This document shows, one piece after another, positions 53,162 to 61,754 of a DNA stretch of 64,000 nucleotides. A model generated the notes under the pieces. The model was not told where the DNA came from, did not search any database, and worked only from the letters and a program-made list of their open reading frames with translations. Source of the stretch: Eggerthella sp. YY7918 (GTDB lineage Bacteria; Actinomycetota; Coriobacteriia; Coriobacteriales; Eggerthellaceae); the NCBI RefSeq assembly GCF_000270285.1, contig NC_015738.1:1364001-1428000 (forward strand), given 5' to 3'. Position 1 is the first letter of the stretch, and each line of letters begins with the position of its first letter. The position numbers and the translations under genes were made by a program.

Positions 53162-54346
53162 ATGGCCGACATTAAAACCATCGACGAGCTTGACGCGGCG
53201 GGGAAGCGGGTGCTCGTGCGCGTTGACTTCAACGTGCCGGTGAAAGACGGCGTTGTGACTGATGACACGCGTATTCGTGCGGCGCTGCCAACCATCGAGA
53301 AGTTGGTGGCGCAGGGTGCGCGCGTCATCTTGATGAGTCACCTGGGTCGTCCGGCGGGCGAGGGCTTCGAGGAAGCCTTCACGCTGCGTCCGGCCGCATT
53401 GCGCCTCGCCGAGCTGCTTGGCAAGGCGGTTGTGTTTGCCACCGATACCGTGGGTCCTGATGCCCAAGCGAAGGCCGCGGCGCTGGGTGACGGCGACGTG
53501 CTGGTGGTGGAGAACCTGCGCTTCGACAAGCGCGAGAAGAAGAACGACTCCGCCTTCTGCAAAGAGTTGGCCCAGCTGGGCGAGGCGTACGTAAACGACG
53601 CGTTCGGTACTGCGCACCGCGCCCATGCTTCCACGGCGGGTGTTGCGGCACTCTTGCCGGCGTTCGCGGGCTACCTCATGCAGCGCGAGGTGGGCACGCT
53701 CACCGGTATGCTTGAAGACCCGAAGCGTCCCTTCGTCGCAATCTTGGGCGGCTCGAAGGTGTCTGACAAGATCAAGGTCATCGACGCGCTCATGGACAAG
53801 TGCGACACCCTTATCATCGGCGGCGGCATGTGCTTCACGTTTTTGTTAGCGCAGGGTAAGGCTGTGGGCTCCTCGCTCAAGGAAGAGGATTGGGTGGAGC
53901 GCGCCGCTGCAATGATGGCGAAGGCTGAAGAACGCGGTGTGAAGCTGCTGCTGCCCGTGGACGTGGTGTGTGCCGACCGCTTCGCGGAAGATGCCGAAAC
54001 TGTCACGGTTTCGGTTGACGACATCCCTGATGGTATGATGGGTCTCGACATTGGACCCAAGACGGCGAAGCTCTATGCGGACGCTGTGGCCGAGGCGGGC
54101 ACCGTATTCTGGAACGGCCCTATGGGCGTGTTTGAAATGCAGCCGTTCGAAGCCGGCACGAAAGCCGTGGCTGAGGCCGTGGCTGCCAACGCCGACGCAG
54201 ACACCATCATTGGCGGCGGCGACAGCGTAGCAGCCGTCAACAAGTTCGACCTGGCCGACCAGATGACGTTCATCTCCACTGGCGGTGGCGCCAGCATGGA
54301 GCTCGTCCAAGGCGAAGCCCTCCCAGGCGTGGAGGCGCTCAAGTAA
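53162..54346 (+). CDS. pgk: Phosphoglycerate kinase
   Basis: Pgk transfers phosphate from 1,3-bisphosphoglycerate to ADP. The 394-residue product starts at ATG 53162 (GGAGGGTGTTT upstream); the frame is open for 64 more codons into the repeat element, which are not coding. Signature [20 protein letters not shown] near 19, [15 protein letters not shown] near 58, [14 protein letters not shown] near 115, [20 protein letters not shown] near 195 and the C-terminal [23 protein letters not shown] blocks are all present. It is complete. Confidence 0.97.
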   Translation: MADIKTIDELDAAGKRVLVRVDFNVPVKDGVVTDDTRIRAALPTIEKLVAQGARVILMSHLGRPAGEGFEEAFTLRPAALRLAELLGKAVVFATDTVGPDAQAKAAALGDGDVLVVENLRFDKREKKNDSAFCKELAQLGEAYVNDAFGTAHRAHASTAGVAALLPAFAGYLMQREVGTLTGMLEDPKRPFVAILGGSKVSDKIKVIDALMDKCDTLIIGGGMCFTFLLAQGKAVGSSLKEEDWVERAAAMMAKAEERGVKLLLPVDVVCADRFAEDAETVTVSVDDIPDGMMGLDIGPKTAKLYADAVAEAGTVFWNGPMGVFEMQPFEAGTKAVAEAVAANADADTIIGGGDSVAAVNKFDLADQMTFISTGGGASMELVQGEALPGVEALK

Positions 54347-54386
54347 CTGGTGGACGTAGTAAACCAACCTTCGCAAGCGTGTCCCG

Positions 54387-54440
54387 CTTGTCATCCCGAC
54401 TGGAGCGAGCGCGCAGACAAAGTGGAGGGATCCCGTGCAG
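54387..54440 (+). repeat. REP-like repeat copy between pgk and tpiA
   Basis: It starts CTTGTCATCCCGACTGGAGC and ends GGATCCCGTGCAG. It shares both ends with the copies in mfd and before gpmI. It lies in the pgk-tpiA gap, upstream of the tpiA Shine-Dalgarno. Confidence 0.7.
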
Positions 54441-54476
54441 AATAAACGCGGGGATCAGCGACGAAAGGAAAAATCT

Positions 54477-55244
54477 ATGCGTAAACCCATGATGGCGGGT
54501 AACTGGAAGATGAACAACACGGTTGCAGAAGCGGTGGTGTTAACCCAGGAGCTTTCTAATCGCTACACCGACGCGTGGGCCGATCGCGCCGACGTAGTCA
54601 TCTGCCCTCCTTTTGTTGACCTCAAGCCGGCCAAGACGGTACTTGAATTCGACAAGACAAGAATCGCCATCGGCGCACAGGATGTGTACTGGGAGCCGAA
54701 GGGTGCGTTTACGGGCGAGATTTCGGTTCCTATGATCAAAGAGATCGGCTGCACGTATTGCATCGTGGGGCATTCGGAGCGTCGCGAGCTGTTTGGTGAA
54801 ACGAATGAGGACGTGAATCGCAAGGCGAAGGCCTTGATCGCGGGTGGTTTGGCTCCGATCGTTTGTGTGGGCGAATCGCTTGCGGTGCGTGATGAGGGGA
54901 CTACGAACGAGTATGTGTGCGCTCAGGTACGTGCCGCTTTTGCAGGCATCGACGCGACCGATGCAAAGGTATGTGTCGTTGCCTACGAACCCATTTGGGC
55001 GATCGGCACCGGACGCACGGCTACGCCTGAGCAGGCTGAAGCGGTGTGCGCCGCCATCCGCGCAACGCTTGCGGAACTCTATGGCGCTGATGTATCCGAA
55101 GCTATGCGTGTGCTGTACGGCGGATCGATGAATCCGGGCAACGTGGAAGGCCTCATGGCGCAACCAAATATCGACGGCGGTCTGGTCGGCGGTGCGAGTC
55201 TCGATGCCACCTCATTCGCTGAGCTGGTAAAGGCATGCCTGTAA
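54477..55244 (+). CDS. tpiA: Triosephosphate isomerase
   Basis: TpiA interconverts dihydroxyacetone phosphate and glyceraldehyde-3-phosphate. From ATG 54477 (AAAGGAAAAATCT upstream) the product has 255 residues. The N-terminus PMMAGNWKMNNT holds the catalytic Asn and Lys, GCTYCIVGHSERRELFGETN near 92 the His95-type electrophile, VAYEPIWAIGTGRTATPEQA near 170 the catalytic glutamate and flexible loop, and RVLYGGSMNPGNVEGLM near 213 the phosphate site. The active site is complete. Confidence 0.97.
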   Translation: MRKPMMAGNWKMNNTVAEAVVLTQELSNRYTDAWADRADVVICPPFVDLKPAKTVLEFDKTRIAIGAQDVYWEPKGAFTGEISVPMIKEIGCTYCIVGHSERRELFGETNEDVNRKAKALIAGGLAPIVCVGESLAVRDEGTTNEYVCAQVRAAFAGIDATDAKVCVVAYEPIWAIGTGRTATPEQAEAVCAAIRATLAELYGADVSEAMRVLYGGSMNPGNVEGLMAQPNIDGGLVGGASLDATSFAELVKACL

Positions 55245-55247
55245 ATT

Positions 55248-55340
55248 CTGTCATTCTGAACGAGGGGCGGCGTACGTTGCCCCTCCTGTCATTCTGAGCG
55301 GAGCGAACGAAGTGAGTGCAGTCGAAGAATCCCGCGCGGC
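55248..55340 (+). repeat. REP-like repeat pair between tpiA and gpmI
   Basis: A short copy starts at 55248 (CTGTCATTCTGAACGAGGGG) and a fuller copy at 55286 (CTGTCATTCTGAGCGGAGCG), ending at ATCCCGCGCGGC (55340). Between them GAGGGGC and GCCCCTC (55262-55285) form a 7-bp hairpin. The second copy runs into the gpmI reading frame and contains its start codon. Confidence 0.75.
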
Positions 55341-56883
55341 GTCAGCCGCAAGCTATACGCTTCCCGCGTGCCTTATTATCATGGATGGCTTTGGTTTGGC
55401 CGAAGCCGGTCCCGGCAATGCTATATCTTTGGCACATACGCCCAACTTGGATGAACTTTTCGCTACCTGTTCGTGGACCAAGCTTGAGGCGTCGGGCGAG
55501 GCGGTGGGCTTACCCGCGGGTCAGATGGGCAACTCCGAGGTTGGACACCTCAACATTGGAGCAGGACGCGTGGTGTATCAAGAGCTTACGCGCATCAACC
55601 GCGCCTGCGCTGACGGTTCGCTCGCGGCGAATTCTGTACTTACCGATGCGTTTGCGGCGGCGGCGCGTCCGGACGCGGCTCTGCATCTCATGGGTCTTGT
55701 GTCCGATGGCGGTGTGCATTCCTCTAATGAGCACCTCTATGCGCTCATGCGCGCAGCGAAGGCGGCGGGCGTGGCGCACATTGTGGTGCATTGCTTTATG
55801 GATGGTCGCGATGTGCCGCCGAAAAGTGGGGCGGGCTATATCGACGAGCTGTCCGCCGTGGCTGCCGAGCTTTCCGATGATACGTGTACCGCCGAGATTG
55901 GCAGCATATCGGGGCGCTACTATGCCATGGATCGTGATAATCGCTGGGATCGTGTCGAACGAGCGTGGAAGACTATCGTGCATGCTGAACCCTGCGTTAA
56001 TCAAACGCCAGCCGAAGTTATGGCGGCTTCATACGCTGCTGATGTCACCGACGAGTTTGTGGAACCCGTAGCGCTCAAGGCACGCGGTGTGCGCGAAGGC
56101 GATGCCGTGGTGTTCTTCAATTTCCGACCCGATCGCGCTCGTGAACTCACGCGCGCTATGGTCGATCCCGCATTCGACGGCTTTGATCGTGGCGCGTATC
56201 CGCAGGTACATTTTGTATGTCTGACGGAGTATGATCCCGAAATTCCCGCGCCGGTGGCCTTTGCGAAAGAGTTTCCCGACGAAGTGTTGGCCGATGTGTT
56301 GGCGGAGGCAAAGTTGCGTCAGTATCACATTGCCGAAACCGAGAAGTACGCCCATGTGACATTTTTCTTGAACGGTGGGCGCGAAGAGCCGAAAGAGGGG
56401 GAGCAGCGCTCTCTCATCCCCAGCCCCAAGGTGGCTACCTATGATTTGCAGCCCGAGATGAGCGAGCCTGATGTGGCCGCCACGCTCGCTGCCGCCATCG
56501 ACGCTAACGAAGCCGATGTCTACATTGTGAACTTCGCCAATTGCGACATGGTGGGCCACACGGGTATCATTCCGGCCGCCGTGGCCGCCGTCGAGGCGGT
56601 AGATGCGGGTGTGGGTCAGGTACTTGCCGCGCTCAAGCGTAAAGGCGGCTTCGCGCTTGTTACCGCCGATCATGGCAACGCCGACAAGATGCTCGCCGAG
56701 GACGGTTCGCCCTTTACGGCCCACACGACGGCATTGGTGCCCTTTGTGTTCGCTGATTATGCAAACACGGGTCGCACCCTGGCCAATGATCAGGGAGCAC
56801 TCTGCGACATCGCACCTACGCTGCTTGAGCTCATAGGTATCGGAGCCCCCCAAGCCATGACGGGAAAGAGTTTGCTCGCGTAG
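55312..56883 (+). CDS. gpmI: 2,3-bisphosphoglycerate-independent phosphoglycerate mutase
   Basis: GpmI converts 3- to 2-phosphoglycerate using two metal ions and a phosphoserine. The 523-residue product has PACLIIMDGFGLAEAGPGNA near 20, with the metal-binding Asp in MDGFG, and the catalytic serine in QMGNSEVGHLNIGAGRVVYQ near 73. It also has HCFMDGRDVPPKSGAGYIDE near 162, YAMDRDNRWDRVERAWK near 205, NFANCDMVGHTG near 410 and TADHGNADKM near 450. The start is GTG 55312, inside a repeat whose GCGGAG supplies a Shine-Dalgarno-like sequence; no start nearer the core is possible because LIIMDGFG needs residues before it. Confidence 0.95.
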   Translation: MSAVEESRAASAASYTLPACLIIMDGFGLAEAGPGNAISLAHTPNLDELFATCSWTKLEASGEAVGLPAGQMGNSEVGHLNIGAGRVVYQELTRINRACADGSLAANSVLTDAFAAAARPDAALHLMGLVSDGGVHSSNEHLYALMRAAKAAGVAHIVVHCFMDGRDVPPKSGAGYIDELSAVAAELSDDTCTAEIGSISGRYYAMDRDNRWDRVERAWKTIVHAEPCVNQTPAEVMAASYAADVTDEFVEPVALKARGVREGDAVVFFNFRPDRARELTRAMVDPAFDGFDRGAYPQVHFVCLTEYDPEIPAPVAFAKEFPDEVLADVLAEAKLRQYHIAETEKYAHVTFFLNGGREEPKEGEQRSLIPSPKVATYDLQPEMSEPDVAATLAAAIDANEADVYIVNFANCDMVGHTGIIPAAVAAVEAVDAGVGQVLAALKRKGGFALVTADHGNADKMLAEDGSPFTAHTTALVPFVFADYANTGRTLANDQGALCDIAPTLLELIGIGAPQAMTGKSLLA

Positions 56884-56957
56884 GTTTAGAAAATCATCGC
56901 AGCGACACCCTGAAATTGCTGTTCATGTGAAACGTCGATAAGAAACGTAAGGATCGC

Positions 56958-56986
56958 TTGTCCTTGACGCGGCCTTTCGTTATACT
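56958..56986 (+). promoter_or_regulatory. secG promoter
   Basis: TTGTCC (56958-56963), a 17-bp spacer and TATACT (56981-56986). The start codon is about 50 bases downstream. Confidence 0.6.
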
Positions 56987-57036
56987 AGACAACTTGCGTA
57001 CCGGTACTTTGTTTACATGAAAGAAGAGGGAAACCC

Positions 57037-57294
57037 TTGAATCCGCTCCTTGTTATCATGCTTATTCTGCTCGTTATCTCGGGCGTTGGTCTCATCATCT
57101 TCATTTTGCTGCATTCTGGTAAGGGAACGGGTATTTCGGACATGATCGCGAGTTCGGTTTACTCAACGCAAACCGGTACGAGTATCGTCGAAAAGAATCT
57201 TGATCGTATCACGATCATTTTTGCGGTAGTCTTTTTGCTTTCGCTCATCATACTGATGATCATCTACCCCCATGGCTCAATTGCAATGAGCTAG
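57037..57294 (+). CDS. secG: Preprotein translocase subunit SecG
   Basis: SecG is the small membrane subunit of the SecYEG channel. The 85-residue product begins at TTG 57037, with AAGAGGGAAACCC upstream. It has two hydrophobic helices (LLVIMLILLVISGVGLIIFI near the start and ITIIFAVVFLLSLIILMIIY near the end) linked by HSGKGTGISDMIASSVYSTQ, the typical glycine-rich loop. It closes the gapA-pgk-tpiA-gpmI cluster and is followed by tRNA-Leu, as in E. coli. Confidence 0.93.
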   Translation: MNPLLVIMLILLVISGVGLIIFILLHSGKGTGISDMIASSVYSTQTGTSIVEKNLDRITIIFAVVFLLSLIILMIIYPHGSIAMS

Positions 57295-57317
57295 GGCAAA
57301 TTAGCTCGAAAAGACTC

Positions 57318-57346
57318 TTCACAAGGGGAGTGGGTTCGGGTAGAAT
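57318..57346 (+). promoter_or_regulatory. tRNA-Leu promoter
   Basis: TTCACA (57318-57323), a 17-bp spacer and TAGAAT (57341-57346), a good sigma-70 promoter about 30 bases before the tRNA. Confidence 0.7.
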
Positions 57347-57374
57347 AGCCTGCGTTGCGCAACGCGCAGCTTAT

Positions 57375-57463
57375 GTCGGAGTGGTGGAACGGCAGACACG
57401 CTAGCTTGAGGTGCTAGTGCCCACGCAACGGGTGTGCGGGTTCAAATCCCGCCTCCGACACCA
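57375..57463 (+). tRNA. tRNA-Leu (GAG)
   Basis: This is an 89-nt class II tRNA with encoded CCA. The acceptor GTCGGAG pairs with CTCCGAC, the anticodon loop TTGAGGT (GAG, reading CUC/CUU) sits on CTAGC/GCTAG, and there is a long variable arm (GCCCACGCAACGGGTGTGC region). The T arm is GCGGG-TTCAAAT-CCCGC. Confidence 0.96.
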
Positions 57464-57470
57464 GCTAACT

Positions 57471-57498
57471 AAACGCCGTCCTCTGGACGGCGTTTTTT
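57471..57498 (+). terminator. Terminator after tRNA-Leu
   Basis: AACGCCGTCC and GGACGGCGTT form a 10-bp stem with a TCT loop, then a run of six T. It separates the tRNA from the CDF gene. Confidence 0.93.
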
Positions 57499-57514
57499 GT
57501 CAGAAGGGTTCGCT

Positions 57515-58423
57515 ATGGCTGCTAAGACGTTTGCTACCAAGGGACCTCTTTCCGAGCGCATGCGCTCAATTCAGCGTGATCTATGGGTAGTTTTGGCGCT
57601 TAACCTGTTCGTCGCCGCAGCTAAGTACCTCTATGGCGTTTTTAGCGGCTCGGAATCTATGCAGGCTGACGGCATTCATTCGGTATTTGATTCGGCGGGG
57701 AATGTGGTAGGACTGGTGGGTATTGCGCTTGCGGCGCGTCCTGCCGACGCAGGACACCCCTATGGTCATACGAAGTTTGAAACCTACGCAAGCCTTTTCA
57801 TTGGCGTGTTGCTGCTGCTTGCGGCATTTGAGGTGGGAACAAGTGCGGTTGATAAACTTATTTCCGGTACCTATACCGCCGAGGTGGGGTTTTTCTCATT
57901 TGTGGTCATGGGCACTACTCTCCTCATAAATTTGGGTGTGACGACGTACGAACATCGTGCGGCGAAGCGTCTTAAAAGCGAGGTGCTTGCAGCCGACGCG
58001 AAGCATACCCTTTCCGATGCGCTTGTATCGGTAGGCGTTATTGTGGGACTTGCGGCGGTGGCGCTCGGCTTTCCCATGGCCGACCCGATAATGGCCCTTA
58101 TCGTGACGATTGCTATTCTCGCGACAGCTGCTGATGTTTTTAAGCGCGCGCACGCTACGCTTTCTGATCGTACGCGTATTCCTGAAGACGAATTACAGGC
58201 AGCGGTAGTAGCCGTATCGGGCGTGCAAGGTGTTCATTGTATTCGTACCCGCGGGACGGAAGGGGAGGTATACGCCGATTTGCACGTACTCGTGTCCCCC
58301 GACATGACCGTACGTGCCGCACACACCTTGTCTGAGCGCGTGGAAGGCTCCATTAAGGAGCGATTCCCCAATGTGACTGATGTTCTTGTCCATATCGAGC
58401 CCAACGACGGTCATGAGGACTAG
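57515..58423 (+). CDS. Cation diffusion facilitator (CDF) transporter
   Basis: CDF proteins export Zn2+, Co2+, Fe2+ or Mn2+ in exchange for protons. The 302-residue product from ATG 57515 (AGAAGGG upstream) has six membrane helices and a cytoplasmic domain. The metal-site motifs are DGIHSVFDSAGNVVGLVGIA near 53 (Asp, His, Asp) and AADAKHTLSDALVSVGVIVG near 160 (Asp, His, Asp). HPYGHTKFETYASLFIG near 85 is a family block. The substrate metal cannot be read directly. It is followed by a HAD gene 18 bases downstream. Confidence 0.9.
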   Translation: MAAKTFATKGPLSERMRSIQRDLWVVLALNLFVAAAKYLYGVFSGSESMQADGIHSVFDSAGNVVGLVGIALAARPADAGHPYGHTKFETYASLFIGVLLLLAAFEVGTSAVDKLISGTYTAEVGFFSFVVMGTTLLINLGVTTYEHRAAKRLKSEVLAADAKHTLSDALVSVGVIVGLAAVALGFPMADPIMALIVTIAILATAADVFKRAHATLSDRTRIPEDELQAAVVAVSGVQGVHCIRTRGTEGEVYADLHVLVSPDMTVRAAHTLSERVEGSIKERFPNVTDVLVHIEPNDGHED

Positions 58424-58441
58424 GGAAGGGCGATACGCATC

Positions 58442-59140
58442 ATGATAAAGGTCGTCCTCTTCGATGTTGGCTCGACGTTGATTCGACCCTGTCCTTCTGT
58501 TGCCGAAACCATGGGACGCGTGGCAGCCGAGCGGGGTCACGCCCTGACTGTCCGCGATTTCGAATTGTTCATGCCGGCTATGGATGCCTTTTATGAAGCC
58601 GAGTACCAGCGCGATGGCGACTTCTGGTGTTCGCATGAGGGATCGGTTGCCATCTGGCTCGACCAGTATCGCTATGTGTGTCACCTTGCAGGCATTGGCC
58701 ACGATGCACAGGGTATGGCGCTTTCGGTGTATGAGGCATACCAGAGCGCCGATAGCTGGGAAGTCTATAAGGATGTAACAGGATGCCTCCGCGCGCTTAA
58801 GGAACGCGGCTACACGTTGGGCGTGGTGTCGAATTGGGACGCGGGACTCGAGGGGCTTTTACGCGATCTCAGGCTTTTACCCTATTTCGATACCGTTGTC
58901 TCATCTGCCGTTGTGGGATATCGCAAACCCAATCCGGTCATTTTTCAGCTCGCGTGCGAGCAGCTTGATGTGCGAGCGAGTGAGGTTCTTCACGTGGGGG
59001 ATCATGTCTCAGCGGATGGCGAAGGCGCTTCCGCAGCGGGCATCAGACCCGTCATCATTGATCGAAACAACAGGGAAGCGGGGTGCCCCTTCGAGCGTGT
59101 AACCTCGCTCGCCGATGTACCGGACCTTATTTGCGGGTGA
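58442..59140 (+). CDS. HAD-family hydrolase (HAD-IA-like)
   Basis: The 232-residue protein has the HAD core with a cap inserted after motif I. Motif I is FDVGSTLIRP, which lacks the second catalytic Asp of the DxDxT motif, a variation seen in the REG-2/HDHD3-like branch. LGVVSNWDAGLEGLLRDLRL near 122 is motif II, GYRKPNPVIFQLACEQLDV near 158 the lysine motif III, and VLHVGDHVSADGEGASAAGI near 182 motif IV. It may be a phosphatase of low activity or a non-catalytic relative. The substrate is unknown. It follows the CDF gene by 18 bases. Confidence 0.85.
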   Translation: MIKVVLFDVGSTLIRPCPSVAETMGRVAAERGHALTVRDFELFMPAMDAFYEAEYQRDGDFWCSHEGSVAIWLDQYRYVCHLAGIGHDAQGMALSVYEAYQSADSWEVYKDVTGCLRALKERGYTLGVVSNWDAGLEGLLRDLRLLPYFDTVVSSAVVGYRKPNPVIFQLACEQLDVRASEVLHVGDHVSADGEGASAAGIRPVIIDRNNREAGCPFERVTSLADVPDLICG

Positions 59141-59235
59141 TGTGCGGGTTGTGTCTTGGTTGTGTCCTGGGCACGCATGGCAACTTGAAAAAGAAAAAGG
59201 TCACCGGCAAACAGAGCCGATGACCCGCAATTTCA

Positions 59236-59310
<75 letters not shown>

Positions 59311-59560
59311 ATGTCCGGCCCCATAACCCGACCAGCGAGAGCTAAGTTTACCAGAACGAGCTTCGCTGTCAAAGACTTTTTGAGAAATCCGAGGTTTATC
59401 AAGATTCTAACTCTTGGAATGTCGACAAAACCCCATACTGGTAAGTGGTTTTACGCGAAGTCTCTGTATAGGGTACCGTCTTCGGGCGCATCAAAATGAT
59501 TTCTCGTTGGGCCAATGCTCGCGCAGCTCGCGCGAAACACCGAGTTTTTTTGGAGAACGT

Positions 59561-60817
59561 TTGGATACTACATTTGAAGACCTCGGACTTTCCGAGGCTA
59601 CGCTTTCTACGGTTGCGCGGTTGGGCTTTACCGAACCGACACCGGTACAGCAGCAGGCCATCCCTCTTGTATTGGCAGGACGCGACGTGGTTGCCGCCGC
59701 AAAGACGGGCACCGGTAAGACGGCGGCGTTTGCCCTGCCGCTTATCGAACGCCTTGCTGGCGACGAAGCTAAGAGGCGCCCGGGCTCCCCGCGTGTGCTG
59801 GTTGTAACTCCCACGCGCGAATTGGCACAGCAGATCGACGCTGCCTGCAGCGACATGACGAGGGGATCGCGCGTGCGCGTCCTCTCTGTTGTGGGCGGTA
59901 TGCCTTACAAAGGACAGATCGCTCGTCTGAACAAGGGAATCGACATTCTCATTGCCACTCCCGGTAGGCTTTTTGATCTTATGCAGCGGGGCGACGTCAA
60001 ACTCGATAGGGTGGAAACGCTCGTGCTCGATGAGGCGGATCGTATGCTTGACATGGGATTTTGGCCTACGATGAAAAAGATTGTGGCCGCAACGCCCGCC
60101 TCGCGCCAGACGCTGCTTTTCTCGGCTACCATCGAACGCAAAGTGATGGACAGCGTTTCGACTATTCTCAACGATCCTGCCTTTGTTGAAATCGCCCATC
60201 GCGGCGAGACGGCAGACACGGTCGATCAGTACGTTATCCCCGTGACCCAGATGAAGAAGCCTGCGCTTTTGCGCGCGGTGCTCGAGGACAAGGGTGCCGA
60301 CCGGGTCATCGTGTTTGTGCGAACCAGGCAGCGGGCGGACATGTGCACGCATCAGCTGCGTGCGGCGGGCTATCGTGTCGACTCCATCCATTCCGACAAG
60401 ACCCAGGCACAGCGCAAGCGGGCTCTCGATGGCTTTTCAGAGGGTAAGACCGATGTTCTTGTGGCCACCGATGTGCTTGCACGCGGTATTGATGTGTCGT
60501 TGGTTCATCATGTGATCAACTACGATTTGCCCGACAATCCCGAAGACTACATCCATCGTATCGGACGTACGGGTCGTGCGGGGGAGGCGGGTTACGCCAT
60601 TTCGTTTGTGAGTCCCGATTCTAAAGCGGCGCTTGTAGATATCGAGCGGCTTATCGGTTCCAAGCTGCCGACGCTTGAGATCGAGGGATATGACACCGCT
60701 GAAGCGGTGGCGGCACTGAACGCACAGCTTGTTGCCAAGCCCAAGAATCGAACTGCTTCGGAATTTTCGCGCAGCCTGCGTCCCAGTCGCGGTCGGGGAG
60801 GCTTCGGGCGTCGTTAG
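59561..60817 (+). CDS. DEAD-box RNA helicase
   Basis: The 418-residue protein begins at TTG 59561 behind GGAGAACGT; earlier open codons are not coding. It has the DEAD-box set: Q motif GFTEPTPVQQQAIPL near 25, AAKTGTGKTAAFALPL near 47, PTRELAQQ near 85, TPGR, VLDEADRMLDMGF near 158, SAT near 185 and the ARGIDVSLVHHVINYDLPDN / HRIGRTGRAGEAGYA C-terminal motifs. The basic end (SRSLRPSRGRGGFGRR) resembles RhlE/RhlB-type helicases involved in RNA remodelling and decay. The precise role is unknown. Confidence 0.92.
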   Translation: MDTTFEDLGLSEATLSTVARLGFTEPTPVQQQAIPLVLAGRDVVAAAKTGTGKTAAFALPLIERLAGDEAKRRPGSPRVLVVTPTRELAQQIDAACSDMTRGSRVRVLSVVGGMPYKGQIARLNKGIDILIATPGRLFDLMQRGDVKLDRVETLVLDEADRMLDMGFWPTMKKIVAATPASRQTLLFSATIERKVMDSVSTILNDPAFVEIAHRGETADTVDQYVIPVTQMKKPALLRAVLEDKGADRVIVFVRTRQRADMCTHQLRAAGYRVDSIHSDKTQAQRKRALDGFSEGKTDVLVATDVLARGIDVSLVHHVINYDLPDNPEDYIHRIGRTGRAGEAGYAISFVSPDSKAALVDIERLIGSKLPTLEIEGYDTAEAVAALNAQLVAKPKNRTASEFSRSLRPSRGRGGFGRR

Positions 60818-60965
60818 CATCTCCATTCCGGATTGCGTCGCCCGTCTCGGATTCGCAACAGTCTGTCAGCGAACAGCGAACCTCTGATAGCTCTCAAAGT
60901 CTCACAGCGGCTTCTGCGCTAGCCTTCACATCAGGTAATCTGATGGATGCGAAAGGAGACCAGCT

Positions 60966-61121
60966 ATGGACTACAAGAGAGGCGACAAGCCCGGAGAGGG
61001 ACGTTACCGCTGCAAGAACTGTGGCTACATCGTGCGAATTACCAGCGATGCCGAAGCGCTTCCCGCTTGTCCCAATTGCGGATATCACGAGTTTGAAAAG
61101 CTTGAAGAAGAAACCGAGTAG
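60966..61121 (+). CDS. Small zinc-ribbon protein
   Basis: A 51-residue protein: MDYKRGDKPGEGRYRCKNCG, then a linker, then PACPNCGYHEFEKL and an acidic tail. Two CxxC pairs, CKNC (about 16-19) and CPNC (about 35-38), form a rubredoxin-like zinc ribbon. The ATG has AAAGGAG at seven bases. It sits alone between the helicase and a tRNA cluster, with a CATCAG/CTGATG hairpin just before the Shine-Dalgarno. Similar zinc-ribbon proteins are common in anaerobes; the function is unknown. Confidence 0.8.
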   Translation: MDYKRGDKPGEGRYRCKNCGYIVRITSDAEALPACPNCGYHEFEKLEEETE

Positions 61122-61148
61122 TGTTTGCCTATACGTCGTAGTTTGAAA

Positions 61149-61178
61149 AAGGCCGACCGGAGAAGTCCGATCGGCCTT
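61149..61178 (-). terminator. Terminator of tRNA-Gly copy 1
   Basis: AAGGCCGACCGG and CCGATCGGCCTT form a 12-position stem with one mismatch and a six-base loop. On the minus strand it is followed by TTTCAAAC after the T-rich 3' arm, and it lies seven bases beyond the tRNA CCA end. Confidence 0.85.
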
Positions 61179-61185
61179 GTGCGTA

Positions 61186-61261
<76 letters not shown>

Positions 61262-61294
61262 ATATGCAACCCGGAGAACCGGGGGAGAAAACTC

Positions 61295-61368
61295 TGGAGG
61301 CGACGCCCGGATTCGAACCGGGGATGAAGGCTTTGCAGGCCTCTGCCTTACCACTTGGCCACGTCGCC
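61295..61368 (-). tRNA. tRNA-Cys (GCA)
   Basis: This is a 74-nt cloverleaf with CCA. The acceptor GGCGACG pairs with CGTCGCC, the anticodon loop CTGCAAA (GCA) sits on GAGGC/GCCTT, and the T arm is CCCGG-TTCGAAT-CCGGG. It lies between the two identical tRNA-Gly genes. Confidence 0.96.
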
Positions 61369-61392
61369 ACGACGACAACACTGTCATAGAAA

Positions 61393-61423
61393 AGGCCGGC
61401 CAAAACTGAGAGATGACCGGCCT
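61393..61423 (-). terminator. Terminator of tRNA-Gly copy 2
   Basis: AGGCCGG and CCGGCCT form a 7-bp stem with a 17-base loop, followed on the minus strand by TTTCTATG. It separates tRNA-Gly copy 2 from tRNA-Cys. Confidence 0.75.
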
Positions 61424-61434
61424 CTTACTGACAA

Positions 61435-61510
<76 letters not shown>

Positions 61511-61754
61511 GTCGCGAGGAAATATAATATATGAACGTATCTCATCGCGCAAGACCTCATTTTCATTTTTCCGCCCAGCGCGCAGCGAGTCCTGCAAAAA
61601 CGCGTCAAAGAAATTTCGGCGTTGCGCAAAGGGGCATTGTCGTCTGAACTAATAAAAACGGTCATCTATTCGTGCAAACGGGTATAAGATGGGGGATAAT
61701 ACCCAGCGGACAAAGAGATCGTGCATAGTTGTAAGGCGAGCGGGAGGGGCATCG

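Noticed and set aside
56920-56934. parS-like sequence TGTTCATGTGAAACG upstream of secG
   Set aside because: It lacks one base and differs at several positions from the 16-bp palindrome, so I count it as a chance partial match.
59519-59551. Hairpin TCGCGC/GCGCGA and a T7 run just before the DEAD-box helicase start
   Set aside because: The T run is ten bases from the stem, so it is not a classical terminator, and it overlaps the ribosome-binding region.
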